The notes below the pieces were generated by a model. The model had not been told where the DNA came from. It saw only the letters and a program-made list of their open reading frames with translations, and searched no databases. Both the position numbers and the translations under genes were made by a program. From Acanthornis magna (taxonomy: Eukaryota; Chordata; Aves; Passeriformes; Acanthizidae), in NCBI GenBank assembly GCA_036785705.1, contig JAWUZG010001063.1, forward strand, positions 62,001 to 126,000: a DNA stretch of 64,000 bases. The letters run 5' to 3'. Of this stretch, positions 1 to 11,283 are shown one piece after another; within the stretch, counting starts at the first letter, position 1, and every line of letters starts with the position of its first letter.

Positions 1-1523
1 TGCGGCCCAGCACAGCTGCCAGGGCCTCCTTTGGCACCCCTGCTTACAGGGCCCCGAGGCATGGCCTTTAGTCACAACAAGCCTTCAGCCTGGCCCCACT
101 TCCCATCGGCAGCTTTCCCTGAACACGGGACAACACCAATGTGATGCCATCCAGGCAAAAACAAATTTCAAAGTCTGTTCAACAGGCAAAAAAAGCAGGA
201 GCACCTTAGAACACAGCACTTCCTGGCAGCACACAGCGTTTCTCAGAAGCTCCACAGCACCTCAGCCCCGCTGCCTTCGTCAAGGCCAAGGCCTCAGCAG
301 CATTTCTCATATCATGCTGCAGCCTGAAAAAAGGGCAGGGGGGGATGCACCAGCACAAGCAGGGACATCACACCTGCCCACAGGCTCCCCATGCTCACAT
401 CCCATGGCATCCCGGGGCTCTCTCAGCTTCCAAAGACCTCTGAGGTCACGGGCTCTCACAGTGCCTCCATGGGGACATCCCACGTGTCTCTAAGTGCTAA
501 GGAGCTCTTTTGCAACTGCCACTCCCTGGCCTTCCAGGGGGACATGCCAGGGCTCTCTCTATCTTCCTAAACAACACACACAACAAGGGCAATGCCAGGG
601 CCTGCAGGCTAACATCCCGGCAATCTGCACACTGATAAGGAGCCACGCTGTCACAGCAACTCACAGGGCATGGCCTGTGACATTCCCTCCGTCTCCCTGC
701 TGCTGCTGGACAGCTCTGATGTCACAGGCACTCATCTCTGGCCCCTGCAGCCATTCCAGGCCTTTCCATGCTGCCAAAGCGCTCTGATGTCACAGACACG
801 CACTGTGGCTTCATGGCCACATGCCAAGGCTCTCCAGGCTGCAAAAGAGCCCTTTAGCCACAGGCACTTACACAGGTGCCATGGGCACATCTTAGTGCTC
901 CCTCTGCTCATAGGAACCCCGAGGTCACCAGATATCCTGGCGGCTCCGTGGCCACATCCCCAGGCTCTCCAGGCTGCTCAAGAGCTCTGATCTCACCTGC
1001 ACTCACACAAGCTCCTCGGGGACATCTGTCGCTGCTGTGCTGGCAGATTCACACAAAGCCTCCCAGAGCAGCCTGGCCACTGAGTCACGAGGGCCAGAGA
1101 GCAGCCCTTGGCTTTCTCAACTCCTTCTCAGACACAGGAGCCTTGGCGGCGGCTGCATCCAATCCCAGCCTCACACTTAAAGCCAGTGCTTTAAGTAACT
1201 CTGTCCCGCAGCACTTACAAATGGCCCATCTGATCTATTCCTAGAAAAGCAGCTCTTCCCTAACACAAATGATTTGACACAGACAACTCAATCCCAATTA
1301 CTGACCACTCCATAGAAAAGCTAAACCTACTCCTGGGAGGCTACACAGAGTACAATGGAGTGCACTCTATGAAAACAATAGGAAAGCAGTCATATCTTAC
1401 AGCAAGCAAAAAAACCCAATTCCCAAGTAGAGCTCCATGTAACTCACCACACCAACACTCCTGGGCAGCTCTCTCTCCCTTCACCACCAACAGTGCCCTT
1501 GCTTGCTGTCCACTTCCCCAGCA
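1..1523. repeat. Tandem segmental duplication, left copy
   Basis: This segment matches 3464-4986 at a constant offset of 3463 bp, with only a handful of single-base differences seen (about 99.5% identical by eye). The match reaches the left window edge, so the left copy probably starts outside. After 1523 the two copies diverge abruptly. The open frames here are identical in both copies, show no recognisable domain, and look like by-products of GC-rich repeat sequence. Confidence 0.95.
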
Positions 1524-2650
1524 GGAGCCCTCACACACTCCAAGGAGGAACACGCTAGAAAAACCTCCCCTAGGAAAGGGGACTGACTGCACATTGACAC
1601 TCTCAAGGGACTGACTGTCAGGCAGACGCCTGCAACTCCCGGCAGCAGCTCAGCTGCCAAATCTTTGCCTCACTAGCAGCACCTTCATGCAGGCTTCCTT
1701 GCCAGAAGGACTTTCAGCAGAATTCAAGGCCAAAACAACACACGCTGGCCCTCTGAAAGACACCTGGAGACATTTGCAAATAGCACATGATCCAAGTGCC
1801 TGCACCACGTTCCAAGGCAAAGCAGCCGGCCCAAAGCATCCTGCTACAACCTCCCAGGCGGCTCCCGACTGCTACAGAGCACTCAGCTCCAAAGCACTCC
1901 CAGGCCTTCCAGCCTCACAGCCCACAGGCCTACAGCCTTCTGCAGAGCCCTGAGCTCACCTGCACTCACACACCTACCATGGGCACCTGCCACACCTCTC
2001 CAGCCATGAGAGACAGACGTGTGCTCTCAGGCACTCACAGCCATTCCAAGCTGACATCCCAGGGCCCTTTGATCTCATCAGGCACCGCTGCTATGGCACA
2101 GGCACTCCCTGCGCTTCCACGGGGCCATCCCAGGGCTCTCGAGGCTCCTCAAGAACACTGAGGGCACACACAACCCCAGCGGCTCCATAGGGACATGCCA
2201 CGACTCTCCCATTTGACAAACCTCTCTGCACGCACTTCACGGCCTTCAACAGGCTCTCAGGGCTGACAGCCCACGAGTCTCACGCTGCTAAGGTGCCGCC
2301 AGCTCACGGCCACTCACAGGGCCTCCATGGGGACATCCCTGCACCCTCCATCCTCCTCAAGAGCGGGCAAGTCCCTGACACTCACACTTGCCCCCTGGGC
2401 ACACTCCAGCCATCTCCAGGCTGCCAAAGAGTCAGGAGGTCACATCTCAGCACAGGAACTCCCTGGGGACACGCCAGAGATATCCAGCTTTCAAAAGAAC
2501 ACTGAGCTCACAGGCTGTCCCAGGACAGCCATAGGCACATGCCAGGAGTCCACACGCTGCCCAGAAGCCCTGGTGTCACAGGCACTCACTCCCAGCACCT
2601 CGGTGCTGACATCCCAGGCGGCTCCACGCTGCTAAAGAGATGTGATGGCA
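400..2650. repeat. Degenerate minisatellite, about 66-bp units
   Basis: Recurring blocks contain a GCTCTGATGTCACAGGCACT-like core, then a CCATGGGGACATCCCAGG-like core and CTCTCCAGGCTGC. Clear units start near 714, 779, 846, 915 and 981, about 66 bp apart. Similar, more diverged units occur at 1945-2650. The same array recurs at about 3870-4480 because of the tandem duplication. No coding potential is assigned. Confidence 0.7.
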
Positions 2651-3463
2651 CAGGCACTTTTACATCACTCCAAGAATCATAGGAAAGCTATCGGGAAAGA
2701 AAGATTTCATGGAAAAGCCACAGCAGGACAAGCTTCCTTGCTAAGCTTCACTCTACTACTTATACCATGCTTAAAGCACAGTGAGGAAAAGCAACAAACA
2801 AAAATCCAGAGTCAATCAATCCAAAATGAAATCAAACCCAAATTATCTCTGTCTGTCTGTCCGTGTGCGTGAGGCTGTGTCTCTAAAGAAGAGAAAGGGT
2901 CAGGATAAGAAGAACATGGCCCAAAGGCTCAAGAGCACTTCCCTTAAGAGCACTTCAGCTTGAGCAACACTTCACTTGATAACTCAAATTCAAATGAACA
3001 GCTTAGGGCAGGAACAGCAGTTAAGAGCATTTCAACTGAACTGGACTTCAACTACACAACGCTTCACTTAGAACTGAGCTGGAACCCAAGACCTCAGCAA
3101 AGGATCCACACAGCCCTTACCATAGCACTGCAGGAACTTCGAGACCTAACTTAGGGACAAACCTAAAGCACTTCTGAATCCACCAGAGCAGCCCCTCTCC
3201 CACATTGCAGAGAGCGCATGCACACCTGCACTCCCACAAGCACACAAAGAGGCTCTAGGAGGCAAAATTCCCCTCCAAGCTACTGAAATACTCCTTTCAC
3301 GTGCCTTGCCATCTTCTCAGCGGCCAAAGCCTGAGGCCTCGGGGAGCAGCAGGATCGGGGGCCCAGGAGCCGTGCTCCTTCGCGGATGCCCCGAGTGCAG
3401 CAAACGGGACAGCTGCCGGCTGGCAGAGGCCCCACGCACAGGGACTTTGCTGCTCACCGCTGC

Positions 3464-4986
3464 TGCGGCCCAGCACAGCTGCCAGGGCCTCCTTTGGCAC
3501 CCCTGCTTACAGGGCCCCAAGGCATGGCCTTTAGTCACAACAAGCCTTCAGCCTGGCCCCACTTCTCATCGGCAGCTTTCCCTGAACACGGGACAACACC
3601 AATGTGATGCCATCCAGGCAAAAACAAATTTCAAAGTCTGTTCAACAGGCAAAAAAAGCAGGAGCACCTTAGAACACAGCACTTCCTGGCAGCACACAGC
3701 GTTTCTCAGAAGCTCCACAGCACCTCAGCCCCACTGCATTCGTCAAGGCCAAGGCCTCAGCAGCATTTCTCATATCATGCTGCAGCCTGAAAAAAGGGCA
3801 GGGGGGGATGCACCAGCACAAGCAGGGACATCACACCTGCCCACAGGCTCCCCATGCTCACATCCCATGGCATCCCAGGGCTCTCTCAGCTTCCAAAGAC
3901 CTCTGAGGTCACGGGCTCTCACAGTGCCTCCATGGGGACATCCCACGTGTCTCTAAGTGCTAAGGAGCTCTTTTGCAACTGCCACTCCCTGGCCTTCCAG
4001 GGGGACATGCCAGGGCTCTCTCTATCTTCCTAAACAACACACACAACAAGGGCAATGCCAGGGCCTGCAGGCTAACATCCCGGCAATCTGCACACTGATA
4101 AGGAGCCACGCTGTCACAGCAACTCACAGGGCATGGCCTGTGACATTCCCTCCGTCTCCCTGCTGCTGCTGGACAGCTCTGATGTCACAGGCACTCATCT
4201 CTGGCCCCTGCAGCCATTCCAGGCCTTTCCATGCTGCCAAAGCGCTCTGATGTCACAGACACGCACTGTGGCTTCATGGCCACATGCCAAGGCTCTCCAG
4301 GCTGCAAAAGAGCCCTTTAGCCACAGGCACTTACACAGGTGCCATGGGCACATCTTAGTGCTCCCTCTGCTCATAGGAACCCCGAGGTCACCAGATATCC
4401 TGGCGGCTCCGTGGCCACATCCCCAGGCTCTCCAGGCTGCTCAAGAGCTCTGATCTCACCTGCACTCACACAAGCTCCTCGGGGACATCTGTCGCTGCTG
4501 TGCTGGCAGATTCACACAAAGCCTCCCAGAGCAGCCTGGCCACTGAGTCACGAGGGCCAGAGAGCAGCCCTTGGCTTTCTCAACTCCTTCTCAGACACAG
4601 GAGCCTTGGCGGCGGCTGCATCCAATCCCAGCCTCACACTTAAAGCCAGTGCTTTAAGTAACTCTGTCCCGCAGCACTTACAAATGGCCCATCTGATCTA
4701 TTCCTAGAAAAGCAGCTCTTCCCTAACACAAATGATTCGACACAGACAACTCAATCCCAATTACTGACCACTCCATAGAAAAGCTAAACCTACTCCTGGG
4801 AGCCTACACAGAGTACAATGGAGTGCACTCTATGAAAACAATAGGAAAGCAGTCATATCTTACAGCAAGCAAAAAAACCCAATTCCCAAGTAGAGCTCCA
4901 TGTAACTCACCACACCAACACTCCTGGGCAGCTCTCTCTCCCTTCACCACCAACAGTGCCCTTGCTTGCTGTCCACTTCCCCAGCA
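3464..4986. repeat. Tandem segmental duplication, right copy
   Basis: Right-hand copy of 1-1523, same orientation. It ends at a sharp junction after the CCCCAGCA at 4979-4986, beyond which the sequence becomes AT-richer and unrelated to 1524 onward. The sequence 1524-3463 is therefore part of a 3463-bp unit whose next copy is cut off at 4986. Confidence 0.95.
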
Positions 4987-6300
4987 ACTTTCTTGTACTC
5001 CTAAAAAAGGATAACCACAGGGAACAGGCATTGGATGTGGGTGTTACCACATACCCATCTCAATATCTCCATGAAATAATCACTCCTTTAAAGTATATTG
5101 CCAAGTTCACAGAATTTTTATGTTCACAGTCCTGGGGTTATTTCACCAAGACTGAAAATAATCCAACATGTAAAACCTTCAGCTGCAGATGAACTAAGGG
5201 AGGAACGGAGTCATGTTCACACCACAGACACAGAGTCTGGATCTGCAGCTAAAGCACAGTGTTTTGCAGTGTTTCTGATTATAAAAGCATTTAAATTGTT
5301 GCTCAGCACACTCCAAATACTTTAGTTATGTCATTGGTCTGTGATGTTATGGACATGGAGCTGGGGAAGGAGGTGCCAGTGAAACATCTTCGAGTAGAAC
5401 CAAAACCCAAGGAAAAGCTGTTCCTGCTCTGTCTAATTTCAACAGAGCACACCAGAGAAATTATCACCGTCTCTCGCCTGAGCCAGATGGTGTAGTATTT
5501 TGTTCAATTCACATGAAGCTTGCCTCAACTGCCTCTAAAGGTTTTTAAAATTCTGTAGTGGGACAGAATAGTTCCAATAGAGATAGCATACAAGAAACCT
5601 GTTTGCCTGTCCACATCCAGTGGACAGATCTCTGAGAAATGGAAGACTTCGGGGGAGTAGAGAGGGACAAACTGGGAGAAAATTTCTGAAGGCAGATTTA
5701 TTCCTTCCTTTCCCAAAAGGGCAGGAGTACTCCATGTTCGAAAAAACTTATTTTTCAGAAAAAAAGTAGTGGTCTGCCACAAGTGCTGTTTGTGCTGTAC
5801 CCACTTCAGCTTTACCTTCTAGAAACGAGACACAAGGTTGTAAAGTGCTATCCTTAGGCGAGCTTTCAGCTTAAAACATGTGCCATGAGTAAGAGATGAC
5901 CAAAAGAACTCACCAACTCCTGCTGAGTTTCCAGACAGCTTGAAACAGATATTTACAATTAAAAATAGGAAGAGATTTAGCAATTCTGATAAAATAACAA
6001 TTAAGTTAGAAACTTAATTAAAAATAAGCTTGAGGATTTGGACTGGATGATGCAGCAATCTCTGTATTTGCATCATACATTTAGTGATGCCATATCCGTT
6101 TTGCAGACAACCAGGCACAACATTCACCTCTCTGACAGTCTCGTTTAACCTTTTTCTCCTTGAAAACACATTTTACCTTCTGTTCATAGCTGAGGGAAAT
6201 AAAGGTCCATTACAGCTCTGTTAATAGAAACAAATATCGACAGACACTGAGCAAATGTGAACAAATCCAAGCAGAGACCTTTCTTGCAAAAGCAATTGCT
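4987..6300. other. Unassigned sequence
   Basis: AT-richer DNA between the duplication junction and a poly-C run. I see no exon, RNA gene or recognisable repeat. The small open frames here have no domain signature. Confidence 0.5.
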
Positions 6301-6305
6301 TAGCG

Positions 6306-6323
6306 CCCCCCCCCCCCCCCCCC
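6306..6323. repeat. Poly-C tract
   Basis: A homopolymer run of about 18 cytosines. Its length is likely unstable and prone to sequencing error. Confidence 0.95.
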
Positions 6324-6426
6324 AACTAAGATGAATTCATGCAACCTCATGTGCAGGACCCAGAAAGAGGCAAAATATCTGCACAAGGGGAGCAAAATGC
6401 CAACCCATAATACCAAGTCCAGTCCT

Positions 6427-7139
6427 CCCCTGCTTCCCTGTCTCGGTTAGAGACAAATATCCCAGGTAGAAAGCACTCTGAACAGGTGCCTCCCCCACAG
6501 CAAAGGCATCCCTTCCTCCCACAACAACAGAATATCTCAGCCTAAAGTGGGAAGAACTGTTTAATTAACAGACCACACAGCGGAAAGGGAAACGAAAAAA
6601 AGGGTCATTAAACCTGAATAAACAGCTGATGAACTTTAGTGTCCTTTTCCTCAGGCGTAGCTTCCCCTTTCTGGGGTCCCCGGAGGGGCCGGGTGGAGTT
6701 CCTCCGGTGGCTCCCTGGAGGATTCTCGTCCGCTGTCCTCCGGGGCTCCTCAGGTTCTCAGATGAGAAAGCAAGGCAAAGAAAAAGGTCCAAAAATGACG
6801 AAAAAAACCAATCCTGGGGGGAAAAAGGGAAAAAGAAATAAAAAAGAAAACCCAAGCAGCAACCACACCAGTAGCAGCAGCAACCAGCAGCAGCAACTGA
6901 CTCAAAAAAAATAATAAAACAAACAGTGTCCCTTCCTTCTCCCTCCCCCGTAGAACAGCTGGGGAAAAAACCCAAAAAAATCCCCCCAAAATTCCCAAAA
7001 TTCCCAAAACATCCCACGCTGGCAGAGCTTCTCTTGGCTGCAGGACACAGTTAAAGCTACAGGACCATATTCTGGTCAAGTATACAAACGATAGGGAATA
7101 CAAAGTATCATTTACGCCACCCCAGGACAGGGGGGAAGG
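6427..7139 (-). mobile_element. LTR (ERVL-like), copy A
   Basis: Read on the minus strand this begins TGTCCTGGGGTGGCGTA. It is strongly similar along its length to 40273-41065 on the plus strand. Shared landmarks include GTCCTGCAGCC, AGAGAAGCTCTGCCAGC, a CATCTGAGAACCTGAGGAGC block and TTAATTAAACAGTTCTT. The last contains an ATTAAA polyadenylation-type signal followed by a U5-like segment. No internal retroviral region adjoins it, so it is probably a solo LTR. Family assignment is from general resemblance to avian LTRs. Confidence 0.7.
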
Positions 7140-7578
7140 AGGAGAGTCACTTCCCACACAGGACAAAAAAGGAGGCACCAGCAGAAGGGAAAGGTATCGG
7201 AGATGAGGCTGTGTGACACAAGAGGACAGAAAAGAAAGTAAAAGGGAACTAAGGAAAAATGTTGCAAGAAATGCATCACGCAATGAAGAAATAATGCAAA
7301 AAGACAAATGAGATTTAGAAAGGCAGTAAGATGAAGTGTCCCTAGGCCCCTAGAGAGGAGCACTTTCCTCCTTCACCCACCTTTTTTTCCTCCCATCCTT
7401 TCCATCTCCCCACCCTGGGTTGTAAGCCATTCAATTGAAGCTGAGAGGCTGCCCCAAATTAATTACAAAGTCTTTACATCCCCCCGCCCCGAAAGGAAAC
7501 CACAAGGTACATTAGTGCTTCCCAAATGGAAAGGAGTGTCATTGTGTCACATTTCATAAAAGCCAAGATAGAATACAA

Positions 7579-7596
7579 TTTATTGTAATATTTATT
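7579..7596 (-). promoter_or_regulatory. SEMA4D: Polyadenylation signals of SEMA4D
   Basis: Two minus-strand AATAAA hexamers (7596-7591 and 7584-7579) lie about 1.25 kb downstream of the SEMA4D stop. This gives a 3' UTR of about 1.25 kb. Their use is inferred from position. Confidence 0.5.
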
Positions 7597-8854
7597 CTGT
7601 TATGCGTACATAATTAAAAACAGAAAAATAAAACCAAACTGAATCTTACAAAATATAAACTGTTTACGCTAAGATGGTCTAAATTATGTTTGCATGTAAG
7701 TTCAACACAGAAAAGCAGCCCAGGCATACTGCTATTTACTGTTAAAATGATGAATTCTACTTCTAACAATATTTACAGAAAGAAGCAGTGAGAGGAACAA
7801 TTCTTCAGGACTGTACTGCACACAAAATGCTTTTTCAGACAAACAGTGCTGCTGTGAACCAGGCTGAGAACAAATGCACACTTTCACCTCACAAAAATGG
7901 TTCAAAAGACTGATTGTTTACGCAGCTTCCGTTTCAGTCTCCAGTTGCATAGGAGAGTGAAGGTATCATCCAGAAAGGGTGAGGCTGCAAGTATTTGTCA
8001 CAAAAAGAAGCTGAGTTATTTCTGAATGCGAAAAAAAGAGAAAAATCAGCAACGTTTTCTCATCAGGCTGTGTCCTAACAGTCCATTCCAGCGAGTCACT
8101 AGCTGAATTGTTGAAGTTAATTCTTCAAAAGTCCAGTTTTGTACAGAAAGTAAAATGGGACCTATGTCCATCTGGCTGGCGGTGGTGCTGCTTTTTTTTT
8201 ACCATTAAAAGCAGCAAAGAAAAAAGCCTTTAAACAAGATTATCCCTGAGTCTTACACAAATCAAGGCAATGCTATCCCCATTATACCTTAAAATCTAAG
8301 GTACTTAAAGAGCAGTTAAAAAAATTAACCAACTAAAGAGATCTAGTGTGCCAGAACACAAAACATAAAACTAAAAACAGTCACTAGAAGCAAAGAAAAA
8401 AAGTCCCAATTGGACAAAAGTCTGTAATTTACCAATCTGATAAACTAAACTCGATTTCCAATTTGGAATTAAAATGAAAGTAGATCTTTTTGTAACGGCA
8501 ACTAAAAATATTCGTAAACCAAAGTCCTTTTAAAAGCCAACTGAACTATAAAGTTACTTTTATTCTATCGAAGAATATGGCCAAAGAACAAGCAAGTAGC
8601 TTCACTAGAGCAAAGCGCTCAGTAGGGGCGAAAATTGGGAATAAACAAGCGGTGATCTGAAACTGGCCATTTGAAAAAAAAACCCAGAATAAAGACAGTA
8701 CAACACAAGATGCTCTGGTCTCCAGACAAGTACACCATTTCTCTCGTCTGCTGAGATCTGAACAAAAATGGGCTTGCTCTACAGCTTGAGCATGTAACCC
8801 TGCTACGGCTCAGCTGTCACAGCCAGGCTCTCCATGCTCAAACAGCCAGCAGGA

Positions 8855-9485
8855 CTACCACAGCTCAATTCCGCCACTGAGAGGGACGATGAGGTCCTTC
8901 ATTCCCCCCCTCCACATTTGAGTCAGCGTCCTTGAGTTCACACTTGAGTCGAAGGGCTTGTCCTTGGCCTGGCAGGATGCCCGCGAGTCCCCAGCCTGCC
9001 GCTGGCTGTTCCTGCAGTCAGGCTCCATCTCGTAGCTGGGGCTGTGCGCGGGCTTGGGCTGCTCCCCGCTCTGGTGGCTGGCACTGCCCTGCTCCACCAG
9101 CATCTCTTTCATGCTTTTCTCACAATCAGAAAAATATGACTTTGTTTTCTTCTTACCAAGCAGCAGCACAGAGTGAAATTTCAAGCATTGCCCTGGCAAG
9201 TAACCTTTGTAACAGTTGTAGGAGAGCAGGCACAAAAAGAGAATGAAAAAGAAGAGGAAGAAGAAGAGGAAGAGGAAGATCAACAGGAAGTTATTGTTTG
9301 ACTTGAGGAACGTTGTCTTTTCCAGGACCCCCTCGGCTGATACAGCTGGTACTGTTGGCGCATCGCTATCACCTTCTGTGCTCCCATGCTTGAATGTATG
9401 CTGTAGGGGATTCTCTCTTACTTTATCTGGAACATCAAAATAAACGTGCAGAGTATCAGCAATGATTCCAGTTTGCTCCAATCTG
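8855..9485 (-). pseudogene. SEMA4D: SEMA4D last coding exon: TM segment and tail, frameshifted
   Basis: The minus-strand frame encodes a Ser/Thr-rich stalk, a Phe/Leu-rich transmembrane helix (about 9180-9300), then SYNCYKGYLPGQCLKFHSVL and LLGKKKTKSYFSDCEKS, clear SEMA4D cytoplasmic sequence, ending in AKDKPFD. Here one base is missing within a CpG near 8945-8947. The annotated frame shifts to an unrelated C-terminus stopping at 8855, whereas the other frame continues with the expected KCELK-like residues to a stop at 8867-8865. The 5' boundary of this exon is uncertain. Confidence 0.82.
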
Positions 9486-9964
9486 TACAGCTTCACCAGA
9501 CTGTGTTTCAGTCTTACTGGAAGCATGGAGATTATGGCATTCACCTCACAAGACCAGTGGACAGCATGCAAGAATCTCAGTGAAATACCAAGCTGCACGT
9601 AAAACATCATGACAAACTAAGAGAGAGGACACTCAACTCTAAGACAGCCTGCGCTTCTAGATAAAGGCAAGACCTCACTGATCCACAACTGAGGGTGCAC
9701 CTGAGAGAAGTCACTGTTTGGGAAAAGACACTGTACTTGGTCTCACTTTCTATCCAATTAGTGCACTTTAAGTAAATCAGCAACTACAAAATATCCAAGA
9801 GGAAACTGAACTAGGAACTCTCTTCTGAAAAAAAGGATATTTGCACTTATGGCACACCCACAATGCCACCCCATAAGTTAACAAAAAAAGTAACAAGCAA
9901 AGCTCTCATGGCGGTCCATGCTTTGCTTGGATTAGAAATAAAAAGCGATTACATCAAACTCTTA

Positions 9965-10030
9965 AGAGCTTTTTTCACTGCAGCTCAAATTGCCTGTAAC
10001 TCCACTCCTCTTTATGATCGCCCGGATCTG
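9965..10030 (-). pseudogene. SEMA4D: Possible eroded SEMA4D Ig-domain exon
   Basis: The intact Ig exon expected between exon 13 and the transmembrane exon was not found. On the minus strand a short stretch reads DHKEEWSYRQ and then hits a stop. It resembles the DKSKGSYRQ start of that exon with the following part deleted. The match is short and may be chance. An unrelated 79-codon plus-strand frame overlaps it (9863-10102) and has no recognisable domain. Confidence 0.25.
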
Positions 10031-10836
10031 GTGGCAGCAGCACAGACTATAAAGAAAGGACCTGTGGTTACTTGTCTTAAAGCACTATGGAAGGTACTTT
10101 AGCTGCTCTGTATCATGTTCTGAGTTCCCCCTCCCCTCTCACGGTAAAACCAGGTTTTTTCAGAATTGTTTCATCTGATCTAGCAGCAATAAGCAAGCAC
10201 TTGTTAAAGCTCGCAGCAGAAATGTCAAATGCTGCATCAAAGAGACAGAGGCCTCTGCAATAGAAGCACTTCTGGTATTGCTTTCATTCACGAGTCGCTG
10301 TGGAAGTGCCCCCATTCATTTCAGGGGCTCGTGCACTGCACACTGAAATGCACACAAACACAGGCAGTTTTTGTGGAGTTGCAGGGGAAAGGGCCCCCGA
10401 AATCCCATGAGAATCAGAAGGACTGAATGCAGAAGGGTATGGATCAGCACAGGATCTGAAGCAGATGAGCAGACTTCCTGCTCACTCCTGAGAAGAATAA
10501 CAAGCTGTCAAACCTGACAGATGTATTGAGGAATTGTGAAAGACTGAGAAAACAACTAAGAGACAACTTCTCATGCTGAAAAGCATATATACTGTTGCCT
10601 TTGTAATAAAGGCAGAATTCAGGTCGCATACAGCAAGTAGTTCTCATTCCATACACTACAGTTTTTAAGACAACATGCAAGTTTGTACAGATTCTCAAAT
10701 ATTCAAGGCAGAATCTCATAACTATTAAAATAGAAATTAATGTCGAGATAATCACAAGAGCAAAGCTGGACTAAACAGAACTCTTCTGCCACTCCATCTA
10801 GACATTTATGAAAGAGCTCTTCAAAGACTAACTCAC

Positions 10837-10880
10837 CAGAACAAGAAGAAGCATCTCCACCTGTGTTTTGAATCCAGTTC
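10837..10880 (-). CDS. SEMA4D: SEMA4D exon 13
   Basis: A 44-nt exon, acceptor TTTTACAG, donor TCTG|GTGAGT. Encodes NWIQNTGGDASSCS, aligning with the GLIQEMSGDASVCP linker between the PSI and Ig domains. Too short to show as a reading frame on its own; supported by phase and position. Confidence 0.75.
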
Positions 10881-11110
10881 CTGTAAAAGGATGTCCAACC
10901 ATTACAACTTCAAATCTTGTTTCCTGAAGTCTGCCCATCCCCTTGGACTCAATTAAGAGTCATCTTATTTGAACAGTGCTAGCAGACATATATGGATAGG
11001 AATAAGTCTGTATTTGAAAACATTCAGTTTTTAAAATTCCATTTATCAGTAAGGGGCAAGACTGATTAAATACTGATTGTAACTGCAAGCTAATCAAAGG
11101 ATACGATTAC

Positions 11111-11283
11111 CTTTCCATTCCACCTTCTTTAAAAACATCAGTGCAGGAAGCTTCAAGGGGTTTCCAAGCACAGTAAGGATCCCCTGCTGAAACACAGTCA
11201 ACACAAGTGGTGTACTTGTCACAGAATGCCACTGCAGACTGCACCACACCAGAATGTGTACCAGCAAAGAGGCATCTTCTGCC
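11111..11283 (-). CDS. SEMA4D: SEMA4D exon 12: PSI domain
   Basis: 173 nt, acceptor CCTTTAG, donor AAG|GTAATC. Encodes [20 protein letters not shown] then [20 protein letters not shown], the cysteine-rich plexin-semaphorin-integrin domain. The usual C-x-D-C-x-L-A-R-D-P-Y-C-x-W pattern is kept except that LAR is SAG here. Confidence 0.9.

Noticed and set aside
494..1244. Overlapping frames of about 100 codons repeated identically at 3957-4707
   Set aside because: They occur twice only because the DNA is duplicated, and three frames are open at once in stop-poor repeat sequence.
1..5000. CRISPR-like or bacterial repeat array
   Set aside because: Units are about 66 bp, diverged and without spacers; the context is vertebrate.
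6565..7307. 150- and 185-codon Phe/Leu-rich minus-strand frames
   Set aside because: They lie in LTR copy A and the equivalent frames in copy B differ, so no protein is conserved.
9863..10102. 79-codon plus-strand frame opposite the SEMA4D 3' region
   Set aside because: No domain, splice or promoter context recognised; it lies in a SEMA4D intron and may be chance or overlap a decayed Ig exon.
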